A stretch of DNA of 64,000 bases from positions 5,828,001 to 5,892,000 of the forward strand of contig NZ_JADBEK010000001.1 in the NCBI RefSeq assembly GCF_014873145.1, in the 5' to 3' direction. The notes beneath the pieces were generated by a model. It was not told the DNA's origin, ran no database searches, and saw only the letters and a program-made list of their open reading frames with translations. Below are positions 1 through 12,600 of this stretch, in pieces; within the stretch, counting starts at the first letter, position 1, and the number at the start of each line of letters is the position of its first letter. Origin of the DNA: Nonomuraea angiospora. Lineage in GTDB: Bacteria > Actinomycetota > Actinomycetes > Streptosporangiales > Streptosporangiaceae. The translations under genes were made by a program, and so were the position numbers.

Positions 1-649
1 CGCCGGCCAGCGCCAGCGAGCACTCGCCGCGCCGCAGCGCCTGCGCCGCCAGGTGCAGCGCCACCAGCGACGACGAGCAGGCCGTGTCGACCGAGATCGC
101 CGGGCCCTCCAGGCCGAGCGCGTACGCCACGCGGCCGGAGACCACGCTGCCGAGCGCCTCGGCGCGGAAGTAGTCGTGGTACATGACGCCGGCGTAGACG
201 CCGGTCCGGCTGCCGCGCACGGAGTTCGCGTCGATGCCGGCGCGCTCGAACGCCTCCCAGCACGACTCCAGGAACATCCGCTGCTGCGGGTCGGTCCCGA
301 ACGCCTCACGCGGCGAGATCGCGAAGAAGCCGGCGTCGAAGTCGGCCGCGTCGTAGACGAAGCCGCCCGTCCTGGCCGTGGTCGTGCCCGGATTGTCCGG
401 GTCGGGGTGGTAGAGGTTCTCGTCCCAGCCCCGGTCGGTGGGGAACTCGGAGATCGCGTCCACGCCGTCGGCGACGAGCCGCCACAGCTCCTCGGGCGAG
501 GTGACCCCGCCCGGGTAGCGGCAGGCCATGCCGACGATCGCGATCGGCTCGTGCTCCCGGCCCTGGATCTCCCGCAGTTGCTGCCTGGTTTGGTGCAGGT
601 CGGCCGTGACCCGCTTCAGGTAGCCCCGGAGCTTGTCTTCGTTTGCCAT
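1..649 (-). CDS. Modular type I polyketide synthase, N-terminal part (cut by window edge)
   Basis: The next PKS protein of the assembly line; only about 216 residues are in the window and the gene continues beyond base 1. It begins [14 protein letters not shown], a charged coiled-coil segment of about 30 residues typical of an N-terminal docking domain, followed directly by a ketosynthase ([15 protein letters not shown]). The KS active-site cysteine is visible in [13 protein letters not shown]. The ATG lies 31 bases after the stop of the five-module PKS, so the two are surely cotranscribed. The docking start and the acidic helical C-terminus of the upstream protein ([10 protein letters not shown]) look like a matching pair, so this module probably accepts the chain from module 5. 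The domains beyond the KS cannot be seen. Confidence 0.95.
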   Translation of the reverse strand, partial: MANEDKLRGYLKRVTADLHQTRQQLREIQGREHEPIAIVGMACRYPGGVTSPEELWRLVADGVDAISEFPTDRGWDENLYHPDPDNPGTTTARTGGFVYDAADFDAGFFAISPREAFGTDPQQRMFLESCWEAFERAGIDANSVRGSRTGVYAGVMYHDYFRAEALGSVVSGRVAYALGLEGPAISVDTACSSSLVALHLAAQALRRGECSLALAG

Positions 650-680
650 CGAACGTAGCCCTTCTGAGCCGCTGCAACTG

Positions 681-3600
681 TCAGGAGATCTCGAGCTCGT
701 TGTCGATGAAGGCGAACATCTCGTCGTCGCTGGCAGACTCGAGCTGGTCCGCGACGTCCGACTCGCCCGTGCCGTTCAGGCCCGACAGGAGCTCTTTGAG
801 GCGCGTGGTGAGCCTGGCGCGCACCGTGCTGTCCTCAGCGAGTGTGGTCAGTGAATCCTGGATCTGGTCCAGCTCCGCGAAGATCCGCAGGATGCCGGCC
901 TCCCCGTCCGTCGCCCCGGCGTCGCCGAAGTACCCCATGAGGTGGTCGGTCAGGGCGACCGGGGTGGGGTAGTCGAAGACGAGGGTGGCGGGCAGCCGCA
1001 GGCCCGTGGCCCGGCCGAGCTGGTTGCGGAACTCGACCGCGGTCAGGGAGTCGAACCCGAGGTCCTGGAACGGGCGCTGCGGGTCGATGGCGGATCCGTC
1101 GGAGAACCCGAGGACGGCCGCCACCTGGCCGCGGACGGTGTCCGACAGCGCCGACCGGCGCTCGGCCGGCTCCATCGCGGACAGCCGCTCGGCCAGCCCG
1201 TCGGTGGTGCCCGCCCGCCGCATGGAGGTCCGCGCGCTGGCGCGGGCCTGGACGAAGCGGGCCGGGATGAGCAGGGACCGGCCGGACGTGACCGCGGTGT
1301 CGAACAGCTCCAGCCCGTCGGCCGCGGACAGCGGCGCCACGCCCATGCGCGCCAGCCGGCGCAGGTCGGCCTCGGTCAGCTCGCCGGACATGCCGCCCTG
1401 CTCCCACAGCCCCCAGGCCAGGGACGTGCCCGCCAGCCCTTCGGCGGCCCGCAGCTGGGCCAGCGCGTCGAGGAACGCGTTCGCCGCGGCGTAGTTGCCC
1501 TGACCGGCTCCTCCCAGCACCCCCGACATCGAGGAGAACAGCACGAACGCGGTCAGGTCGAGCCCTCGCGTCAGCTCGTGCAGGTGCCAGGCGGCGTCGG
1601 CCTTGGGCCGCAGGACCGTGTCGAGCCGCTCGCCCGACAGGGAGGTGATCACCCCGTCGTCCAGCACACCTGCCGTGTGCACGACGCCGGTCAGCGAGTC
1701 CGCCACCCAGGCGACCGCCGCCGCCAGCGCCTCGCGGTCGGCGACATCGCAGGCGGCCACCTCCACCTCGGCACCCAGCTCCGAGAGCTCGGCGACCAGC
1801 TCGGCCGCGCCCGGCGCACCCAAGCCACGACGGCTCACCAGCACCAACCGCCTGACCCCGTGCTCGGTGACCAGGTGCCGGGCCACCAGCGCACCCAGCC
1901 CGCCCGTGCCACCGGTGACCAGCACCGTGCCGTCCGGCCCGAACACCGGACCCCGATCCTCCAGCTCCGTGACCCGGCCCAGCCGGGGCACCCAGAGCTC
2001 GCCCGCCCGCACCGCGAGCTGCGACTCACCCGAAGCAAGCGCCCGGCCGATCACGTCCTCGGACGCGTCGCCGTCCAGGTCCAGCAGGACGAACCTGCCG
2101 GGCTGCTCGGCCTGCGCGGCCCGGACGAGGCCGCCCACCGCCGCCTGGGCGAGGTCGGGGCTCTCGCCGGCGGTGGTGGCCAGGGCGCCGCGCGTGAGGA
2201 TGACGAGCCGGGATGACTCGAGGTGCTCCTCCGCCAGCCAGCTCTGCAGCAGTTCGAGTACGTCGTGCGTCGCGGCGTGATGGTCCCGCCCGGCGGACGG
2301 GCCGGTCAGGACCGCCTCCGGGAGATCGGCCGGGTCGTGCAGCGAGACCAGAGTGGCCAGGTCCGGATAGGTGACGCGGCCGGTGCCGAGGTCGTCGGCA
2401 CCGAGCAGCGCCCAGCGCGGCGTCTCGGACGCGGGCGCGTCGGGGAGCCGGGTCCACTCGATCTGGTGCAGGGCGCCCTGGTTCCCGCCGCCCGGCCGGC
2501 CGCCGGCCATCGGGCGCAGGGTGAGGGTCTCGACCGCGGCGACCGGCGCACCGAGCTCGTCGGCGATGCTCAGCGCGATGGCCGCGCCGCCGACATTGGC
2601 GATCTTGACGCGCAGGCTGGTCGCTCCCGCCGCGAGCAGGGACACGCCCGACCACGCGAAGGGCAGGTACGGTCGCCCCGGCTCGGGCCGCGGCAGCAGC
2701 CCGCCCAGCGCGGTGGCGTGCAGCGCGGCGTCCAGCAGGGCCGGGTGCAGCACGAACCGTCCGGCGTCCGCGTGCGCCTCCTCGGGCAGGACGATCTCGG
2801 CGAACACCTCGCCGTCCCGCTCCCAGGCGCCGGTCAGCCCCTGGAACGTCGGCCCGTAGTCCAGCCCGATCGCGAGCATGTCGTCGTAGAGGTCCTGGAC
2901 CGGGACCGGCTCCGCGCCTGCGGGCGGCCACTGCCGCAGGTCGATGTCCGGCTCGGGCGCGGTCGCGGTGAGCGTGGCCTGGGCGTGCCGGGTCCACTCG
3001 GTCGCGTCCTGCGTACGGGAGTGGATCGCCAGCGACCTGCGGTCCGGCTCCTCGGTGGCGGTGGACACCAGCTGGAGCTGGACGCCGCCGCCCTCGGGCA
3101 GGACCAGAGGGGCCTGCAGGGTGAGCTCCTGCAGGTGGGGGCAGCCGCTCTCGTCCCCGGCCCGGACGGCCAGCTCGACGAGCGCGGTGCCCGGCACGAT
3201 CACGCTGCCGCCCACGACGTGGTCGGCCAGCCAGGGGTGCGTGGCGACCGACAGCCGCCCGCTGAAGATCACCGTCTCGCCGCCGGCGACCTCGGTCGCC
3301 GCGCTGAGCAGCGGGTGCTCGACGGCGCCCAGGCCCGCGGTGGTGACGTCGCCGGCGTCGGGGCCGGGCAGGAGCCAGTAGCGCTCGTGCTGGAAGGCGT
3401 AGGTGGGCAGGTCCACCCGGGACGGGCGGGCCGGCGCGAAGAACGCCTCCCAGTCGACGGCGACGCCGTTCGCGTGCATCCGGCCCAGGGCCTCGACGAA
3501 CGTACGGGTCTCGTCACGGTCCTTGCGCGCGGCCGGTACGAAGACGCCGTCCTCCAGGCTCTGCTGGGCCAGCGCGGTCAGGGTGGTGTCCGGACCGACC

Positions 3601-6600
3601 TCCACCCACACCTTCGCCCCGGCGGCCTTCACCCCGTCGGCGAACCGGACGGCCTGGCGCACATGCTCCACCCAATAGTCCGGGGTGGTCAGCTGCCCCG
3701 GCTCGGCGAGCCGGCCGGTCACGTTGGAGACGATCGGAATGGTCGGCTCGTGGTAGGTCAGGCCGGAGATGGCCTGCTCGAAGTCGGCCAGCATCGGCTC
3801 CATCAGCGGCGAGTGGAAGGCGTGCGAGACCCGCAGCCTGCGCGTGCGAGCGCTGACCCGGCCCTCGATCTCCGCGATCTCTTCGGCGTCGCCGGAGATC
3901 ACCACCGCTGCCGGGCCGTTGACCGCCGCGATCCCGACCCGCTCTCCCAGAAGAGGCACGACGTCCGCCTCGGGTGCGGCGATCGCGAGCATCGCCCCGC
4001 CGGTCGGCAGGGCCTGCATCAACCGGGCCCGGGCCGCCACCAGCGCACACGCGTCCGCCAGGGAGAAAACTCCGGCCACGTGCGCGGCGGCGATCTCCCC
4101 GATCGAGTGACCGACCAGCACCTCCGCACGGACGCCCAAGGATTCCAGCAGCCGGTACAAGGCCACCTCGAAGGCGAACAGCGCCGGCTGGGTCATGCCG
4201 GTCTCGTTCAGCACCCCATCGGGATCGTCGAACATGACCTCGCGGATCGGCAGGAGCTGATTGATCTCCTCCAGCGTCTCGGCGAACACCGGGAACGCCT
4301 CGGCGAGCTGCCGGCCCATCCCGACCCGCTGGCTCCCCTGACCGGCGAACAGCAGTGCCAGCTTGGCCCGCGAGCGCACCAGGCCCGTCTGGGTCCTCGG
4401 CTCGTCCGCTCTGCCGTCGGCCAGCGCCGCCAGTGCTTCGAGGAGTTCGGCGCGGTCCGCGCCGGTGATCACCGTGCGGTGCTCCAGTACCGACCGGCCC
4501 GCCGCCAGCGACCAGCCGACGTCGGCCGCGTCCAGCTCCGGCCGCGACTCGATCCAGGAGCGGAGCCGTCCGGCCTGCGCCGACAGCGCCTGCTCGCTGC
4601 GTCCCGACAGCACCCACGGAACCATGGGCAGCTCGCCGGCCGCCTCCGGCTCGGGCGCGACCGGGGACTCCTCCAGGACGACGTGGGCGTTCGTTCCGCT
4701 GATCCCGAAGGAGGAGATGCCGGCGCGGCGCGCGTGCCCGTTCCGCTGCCACGGCTGCGCGTCGGTGAGCAGCCGCACCGCGCCCGCCGTCCAGTCCACG
4801 TGCGTGGACGGCTCGTCCGCGTGCAGGGTCCGCGGCAGCGTCTCGTTCCGCAGCGCCATCACCATCTTGATCACGCCCGCGACGCCCGCGGCGGCCTGCG
4901 CGTGGCCGATGTTCGACTTGATCGTGCCGAGCCACAGCGGCTGCTCCCGCTCCTGGCCGTAGGTCGCGATCAGCGCCTGGGCCTCGATCGGGTCGCCGAG
5001 CACGGTGCCGGTGCCGTGCGCCTCGACGGCGTCCACGTCCGCGGCCGACAGCCCGGCGTTGGCCAGGGCCTGCCGGATCACCCGCTGCTGGGAGGGGCCG
5101 TTCGGGGCTGTCAGGCCGTTGCTGGCGCCGTCCTGGTTGACCGCGGACCCGCGCACGACCGCCAGCACCTGGTGGCCGTTGCGCCGCGCGTCCGACAGCC
5201 GCTCCACCAGCAGCATGCCCGCGCCCTCCGACAGCCCGACGCCGCCCTCGGCCTCGGCGAACGCCCGGCACCGGCCGTCCACGGAGAGGTTGCGCTGGCG
5301 GGCGAACTCGATGAACGTCCACGGCGTGGCCATCACGGTCACGCCGCCGGCCAGCGCCAGGTCGCAGTCCCCCGACCGCAGCGCCTGCACCGCCAGGTGC
5401 AGCGCCACCAGGGACGACGAGCACGCGGTGTCCACGGTCATCGCGGGTCCCTCGAAGCCGAAGGTGTACGACACCCGGCCGGAGGCGACGCTGCCCGAGT
5501 TGCCGGTGCCGATCAGCCCTTCCAGCTCTTCCGGCACCGAGGACAGCTGGGACGCGTAGTCGTGGTACATCACACCGGCGAACACGCCCGTCCGGCTGCC
5601 CCGCAGCCCGTGAGGGTCGATTCCGGCGCGTTCGAGCGCTTCCCACGAGGTTTCGAGGAGCAGCCGCTGCTGCGGGTCCATGGCCAGCGCCTCGCGCGGC
5701 GAGATGCCGAAGAAGCCGGGGTCGAACTCGGCGGCGTCGTACAGGAAGCCGCCGTGCCGGGCGTACGAGGTGCCCCGGTTGCCGGGGTCCGGGTCGTAGA
5801 GCCTGTCCAGATCCCAGCCGCGGTCCGCCGGGAACTCGCCGACGGCGTCCCCGGCCTGCGCCACCAGCCGCCACAGGTCCTCGGGCGAGGCGACCCCGCC
5901 GGGGAAGCGGCAGGCCATGCCGACGATCGCGATGGGCTCGTCGTCGGCCGCCGCCGTCCGTGCCGTGACCGCGACCTCACGCGTGCCCAGCAGCTCGCCG
6001 GACAGGAACCTGACGAGCGCCGCCTGGGTGGGATAGTCGAAGACCAGCGTCGCCGGCAGCCGGATGCCCGTGACCTCGCTGAGCCGGTTGCGGAACTCCA
6101 CCGCCATCAGCGAGTCGAAGCCCAGCTCCTGGAACGACATGCCTTCGTCGAGGGTTGACCGGTCGGCGAAGCCGAGCACCACGGCCAGCTGGTCGCGTAC
6201 CAGGTCTTCCAGCGCGGACTGCCGGCCGGCGGCCGGCAGGCTCGCCAGCTGCTGCTTCAGCGTGGCGGCGGCCTCCGACGCGGCCGTCACCACGCGCCTG
6301 GCGGGACCGGACACGAGACCGCGCAGCAGCGGGGGCAGCATGTCGGCGTGGGCGCCGAGGACCTTGAGGTTCAGCTGGGCGGGGACCAGCGTGGCCCGGT
6401 CGGTGCCGAGCGCGGCGTCGAGCAGGGCCAGCCCGTCCTCGGCCGACAACGGGTCGACGCCGGAGCGCGCGAGCCGCCGCAGGGCGGCGTCGTCGAGCTC
6501 CGCGAGGCCGCCTTCCCTCCACAGGCCCCATGCCAGCGAGATCGCCGTCAACCCCTGTGCTCTGCGGTGCTCCGCCAGGGCGTCCAGATAGGCGTTCGCC

Positions 6601-9600
6601 GCCGCGTAGTTGCCCTGGCCCGCGCCTCCCATCACGCCTGCGAGGGAGGAGAACAGGACGAACGCGGACAGGTTCAGATCCTCGGTCAGCTCGTGCAGGT
6701 GCCGGGCGGCGTCGGCCTTGGGCCGCATGACGGTGTCGAGCCGTTCGGACGTCAGGGAGGTGATCACGCCGTCGTCCAGGACGCCGGCCGCGTGTACCAC
6801 CCCGGTCAGCGAGCCGGCCAGCGGGGCCATCACCGCCGCCAGCGCCTCGCGGTCGGCCACGTCGCAGGCGGCCACCTCCACCTGGGCGCCGAGTCCTTCC
6901 AGCTCGGTGACCAGCTCGGCCGCGCCCGGCGCCTCCGGGCCGCGCCGGCTGACCAGCACCAGACGGCCCACCTGGTACTCCGTGACCAGGTGCCGGGCCA
7001 CCAGCGCGCCCAAACCGCTCGTGCCACCGGTGATCAGCACCGTCGACTCCGGCTCGAACACCGGCGCAGGGTCCTGCGGCACCGCGGCTCGCACCAGGCG
7101 CGGGACTCGCGCCTCACCGGCCCGCAGGGCCATCTGCGCCTCGTCGCCGGCCAGCGCCCGGCCGATCACGTCCTCGGGTGTGTCGTCGTCCAGGTCGAGC
7201 AGGACGAACCGGCCCGGCTGCTCGGCCTGCGCGGCCCGTACCAGGCCCCAGATCGCCGCCTGCTCCGGATCCGGCACGTCCGCCGGATCGGCCGCCACCG
7301 CGCCACGCGTGACGACCACCAGCCGCGACGACGCGAACCGCTCGTCCGCCAGCCACTCCTGCAGCAGGTCCAAAGTCTCGTGCACACCGGCCGGGGCCGC
7401 CACCGGCACGCATTCCGGAACCGTCCCGACCTCGGCGAGCCCTGCCAGGATCTCTTGCGCGTCGCCCGTGGCGCTCAACGCCACCGGCACCCAGTCGACC
7501 TGGAACAGCTTGTTCCTGCTCCTGGCCCCCGGGGTGGTCTCCACCTGGCCGGCGGACACCGGACGTACCGCCAGCGAGGCGACCGTGGCCACGGGCAGGC
7601 CGCCCGTGTCCGTCAACGTCACGGAAACCGCGCCCTGCGCCCGCAAGGAGATCCGTACGCGGAGCTTCGTGGCGCCGGAGGCGTGCAACGCCACGCCGCT
7701 CCAGGCGAACGGCAGGGACGGGCGGCCGGGCTCCGCGTCCGGCGCGAACCCGCCGAGTGCGGTGGCGTGCAGTGCCACGTCGAACAGCGCCGGGTGCAGC
7801 CCGAACCGGGCCGCGTCGCGCGCCATCTCCTCCGGCAACGCCAGCTCGGCGAAGACCTCGTCGCCCTTGCGCCATGCGGCCCGGAGCCCGCGGAAGGCGG
7901 GGCCGTAGCCGAGACCCATGGCGGCGAACTGGTCGTACAGGCCGTCCAACGCGACCGCCTCCGCTTGTTCCGGCGGCCAGACGCTCTCGGGCTCGGGCGC
8001 CGTCACGCCGGCTCGCGCCAGCGTTCCGGCGGCGTGCTGGGTCCAGGGCTCGTCCTGCGCGCCGTGGAGGCGGGAGTAGATTCCCAGCCGCCGGCGGCCG
8101 TCCTCGTCCGGGGCGCCGACGGCCACCTGGAGCTGGACCGCGCCGCGCTCGGGCACGACGAGCGGGGCCTGCAGAGTCAGTTCGTCGAGCAGGTCGCAGC
8201 CGGCCTCGTCGCCGGCCCTGATGGCCAGCTCCACGAAGCCCGTCCCGGGGAGGAACACCTGCCCGTTGACGGCGTGGTCGGCCAGCCACGGGTGGGTGGC
8301 GATCGACACGCGGCCGGTGAGGACCACCGCTCCGCCGTCGGCGAGACCCGTGACCGCGCCGAGCAGCGGGTGTCCCGTGGCCCGCAGGCCAAGGCTCTCC
8401 GCGTCGCCGGCACCGGCCGACTCCAGCAGCCAGAAGCGCTGGTGCTGGAAGGCGTAGGTGGGCAGGGCGACCTGGTTCGGCCGGGCGGGCTCGTACACAC
8501 CGGCCCAGTCGATCTCCGCGCCGCGCACCCACAGCTCGGCGGCGCTGGTCCACAACCTGCGCAGGCCGCCGTCGTCGCGGCGCAGCGTACCCACCACGAC
8601 CGCCTCGGCACCGGCCTCCTCGACCGCCTCGCGCATCCCGATCTGCACCACCGGATGCGCGCTGACCTCCACGAAGAACCGGAAGCCCGAACCCGCCAGC
8701 TCAGTCACGGCGGGGGCGAACCACACCGTCTGCCGCAGGTTCTCGTACCAGTACGCGGCATCCACCTCGGACCCGGTCAGCCAGCACTGCCGCACCGTCG
8801 AGTACCACGGCACCTCGCCCGCTCGCGGCTCCACCGGGGCCAGCAGCCTCGCCAGCTCCTCCCCGATCGCCTCGACATGGGCCGAATGCGAGGCGTAGTC
8901 CACCTCGATCCGCCGCGCCCTCGCCGTGTCATACCGAGACAGGAACTCCTCAATGGCATCCGCATCACCAGACACCACCGTCGAAGAAGGACCATTCACG
9001 GCCGCGATCGAGATCCGGTCGTCAACCGCGACCTCCGAGGCCGGTAGCGGGATGGATGCCATGCCGCCCTGTCCGGCCAGCGCCACGATGGCCTGGCTTC
9101 GCAGTGCGACCACCCGGGCACCGTCCCGAAGTGACAGCGCGCCCGCCACGACGGCGGCGGCGATCTCGCCCTGCGAATGGCCCACTACGGCGGCCGGGGC
9201 CACTCCGAGCGAGCGCCACACCTCGGCCAGCGACACCATCACGGCCCACAACACGGGCTGCACCACATCCACGCGGTCCAGACCCTCTTGATCGCGCAAC
9301 ACGCCGGTGAGAGACCAGTCCACGAACTCCGACAGCGCCGCCTCACACTCCGCCATCCGCGCCGCGAACACCGGCGACTCATCCAGCAGCTCCACGCCCA
9401 TGCCGAGCCACTGCGACCCCTGACCGGGGAAGACGAACACCGTCTTGCCTCCCGGCCCGGCCACACCCCGCACCGCGCCCTCGTCCAGCCTTTCCAGACG
9501 AGCCAGCAGTTCTTCCTGGCCGGCGCCGATCACCACCGCGCGGTGATCGAACGCCGAGCGGCCGAGCAACGACCACCCGACGTCCACCGGCCGGACCCCG

Positions 9601-12600
9601 GCCGCCGCATCGGCCAACCGGCCCGCCTGGGCCCGCAACGCCTCCGCGCTACGGCCCGACAGCACCCACGGCACCACCGGCGGCTCGTCAACGGGCTCGG
9701 GCTCCACCGGGGCCTCGATCGGCGGCTCCTCCAGCACCACGTGCGCGTTCGTGCCGCTGACGCCGAAGGAGGAGACCGCTGCCCGGCGCGGGCGGTCCCG
9801 CCGGTCCCACGGCTGCCGCTCGGTCAGCAGTTCCAACGCGCCCGCCGACCAGTCCACGTGCGGGCTGGGCTCGTCGGCGTGCAAGGTCTGGGGAAGCACG
9901 CCGTTGCGCATCGCCATGACCATCTTGATGACGCCCGCCGCGCCGGCGGCGGCCTGCGTGTGGCCGATGTTCGACTTGATCGACCCCAGCCACACCGGCT
10001 GGTCCCGCTCCTGGCCATAGGTCGCGAGCAGCGCCTGGGCCTCGATCGGGTCCCCCAGCGGGGTCCCCGTGCCGTGCGCCTCGACCACGTCCACCTCGGC
10101 GCCCGACAGCCCGGCGTTGGCCAGCGCCTGGCGGATCACCCGCTGCTGCGAGGGGCCATTCGGCGCGGTCAGGCCGTTACTCGCACCGTCCTGGTTGACC
10201 GCCGTACCGCGGATGACCGCCAGCACCTGGTGGCCGTCGCGCCGCGCGTCCGACAGGCGCTCCACCAGCAGCACCCCGATGCCTTCGCTCCAGCCGGCGC
10301 CGTCCGCCTCGGCCGAGAACGCCTTGCAGCGGCCGTCGGTGGACAGGCCGCGCTGCCGGCAGAACTCGATGAACGTGCCCGGCGTCGCCATCACGGTCAC
10401 ACCGCCGGCGAGGGCCAGGTCGCACTCGCCGGACCGCAGCGCCTGCACCGCCAGGTGCAGCGCCACCAGGGACGACGAGCAGGCCGTGTCCACGGTCACC
10501 GCGGGGCCCTCGAAGCCGAAGGTGTACGAGACCCGGCCGGAGGCGACGCTGCCCGAGTTGCCGGTGCCGATCAGCCCTTCCAGCTCTTCGGGCACCGAGG
10601 TGAGCTGGGAGGCGTAGTCGTGGTACATGACGCCGGAGAACACGCCGGTCCGGCTGCCGCGCAGCCCGTGCGGGTCCATTCCGGCCCGCTCCAGGGCCTC
10701 CCACGAGGTTTCGAGCAGCAGCCGCTGCTGCGGGTCCATCGCCAGCGCCTCGCGCGGCGAGATCCCGAAGAACCCGGGGTCGAACTCCCCCGCGTCATAC
10801 AGGAATCCGCCGTGGCGTACGTAGGAGGTGCCCCTGCTGTCGGGGTCGGGATCGTACAGTTTGTCCAGGTCCCAGCCGCGGTCGGTGGGGAACTCCCCGA
10901 TCGCGTCCGTACCGGAGAGCACGAGCTCCCACAGACCTTCCGGAGACACCACGCCGCCCGGATAGCGGCAGGCCATCCCCACGATCGCGATCGGCTCGTC
11001 GTCGATCGTCGTCCGGGCCACGGCGACGGACGCCGCGGACGCGGCCCCCGTCAGCTCCGAGTCCACGTGATCGGCGACCGCGGCGGCGGTCGGGTAGTCG
11101 AAGACGAGGGTGGCCGGCAGGCGCAGCCCGGACACGGCGTTCAGCCGGTTACGCAGCTCCACCGCGGTCAGCGAGTCGAAGCCCAGCTCCTGGAAGGCGC
11201 GATCGGGCTGCACCGCGTCCCCCGAGGCGTGCCCCAGCACGGTCGCCACTTCCTGCCGTACCAGCTCCAGCAGCACCTGCCGCCGCTCCGCCGGCTCCAG
11301 ACCGGCCAGCCGCCGCCCCAGCGCCGTGGCGTCCGAGCGGGCCGACCGCCGGGCCGAGCCGCGCACCAGTCCGCGCAGCAGCGCCGGGAGGCCGTCACCC
11401 CGCGAACGCAGCGCCTGCGCGTCGACCCGCAGCGGCACCAGCACCGCCGCCTGCGCGGCCACGCCCGCGTCGAACGACGCCAGGCCCTCCTCCACCGACA
11501 GCGCCGGCAGGCCCTGACGCCGCATCCGCTCCAGGTCGGCCTCGTTCAGCCAGGCGCTCAGCCCGGTCTCGGCGTCCCAGAGCCCGTACGCCAAGGATGT
11601 CGCCGGCAGCCCCAGCGAGCGACGGTGCACCGCCAACGCGTCCAGGAACACGTTGGCCGACGCGTACGCCGCCTGCCCGGCCGCCAGCACCAGCCCGCCG
11701 GCCGACGAGAACAGCACGAACGCCGACAGGTCCAGGTCCCGGGTCAGTTCGTGCAGGTGCCAGGCTCCGTCGGCCTTCGCCCCCAGCACCCCGTCGATCC
11801 GCTCGGCCGACAGCGAACCCACCAGCCCGTTGTCGGCCACACCCGCCGCGTGTACCACGCCGACCAGCGGATGCTGCGGGGGGACAGAGGCGATCGCCTC
11901 GGCCAGCGCGTCCCGATCGGCGACATCACAGGCCGCCACCGACACCTCGGCCCCGAGCTCGCCCAGCTCGGCGACCAGCTCGGCCGCGCCCGGGGCGGCC
12001 GGCCCGCTGCGGCTGACCAGAAGCAGGTGCCGCACGCCGTGGGTGACCACCAGGTGCCGGGCGACCAGCGCGCCGAGCCCGCCGGTGCCACCGGTCACCA
12101 GCACCGTGCCGTCCGGCCCGAACACCGGTGACCCGCCTTCCGCGCTCGCGGCCCGCGCGAGCCGGGGCACCCACACTTCGCCCTCGCGGACAGCGGCCTC
12201 GGGCTCCCCGGAGGCGACCACCGCGCCCAGGGCGCGCCAGGACTCCTCGCTGCCGTCCACGTCCACCAGTACGAACCGGCCCGGGTTCTCGGCCTCGGCC
12301 GCCCGCACCAGCCCCCATACCGGGGCCACGCCGACGTCCACGGACTCGTCGGGCCGCACCGCCGCCGCGCCACGCGTGACGACGACCAGCCGCGACGACT
12401 CGAACCGCGCCTCGGCCAGCCACTCCCGCACCGCTTCCAGGACGGGACGAGTGGCCTGCCGTACGGCGGTGGGGACGTCCGTCGCGGGGTCGGTGGCCGG
12501 GCACTCCAGGAACGCCCACTCGGGCACCTCGTCCCCGAGAGCCGCCAGGTCCGGGTACTCGCCCACGCCGGCGGACGCGGCCGCAATCTCGGCCGGCTTC

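Noticed and set aside
2223..6158. Long plus-strand open frames opposite the PKS (also 14211-20765, 20799-24638, 9177-12131)
   Set aside because: Antisense frames of a very GC-rich repeated gene; their composition is Arg/Gly/His-rich without any family pattern and they mirror the modular repeats.
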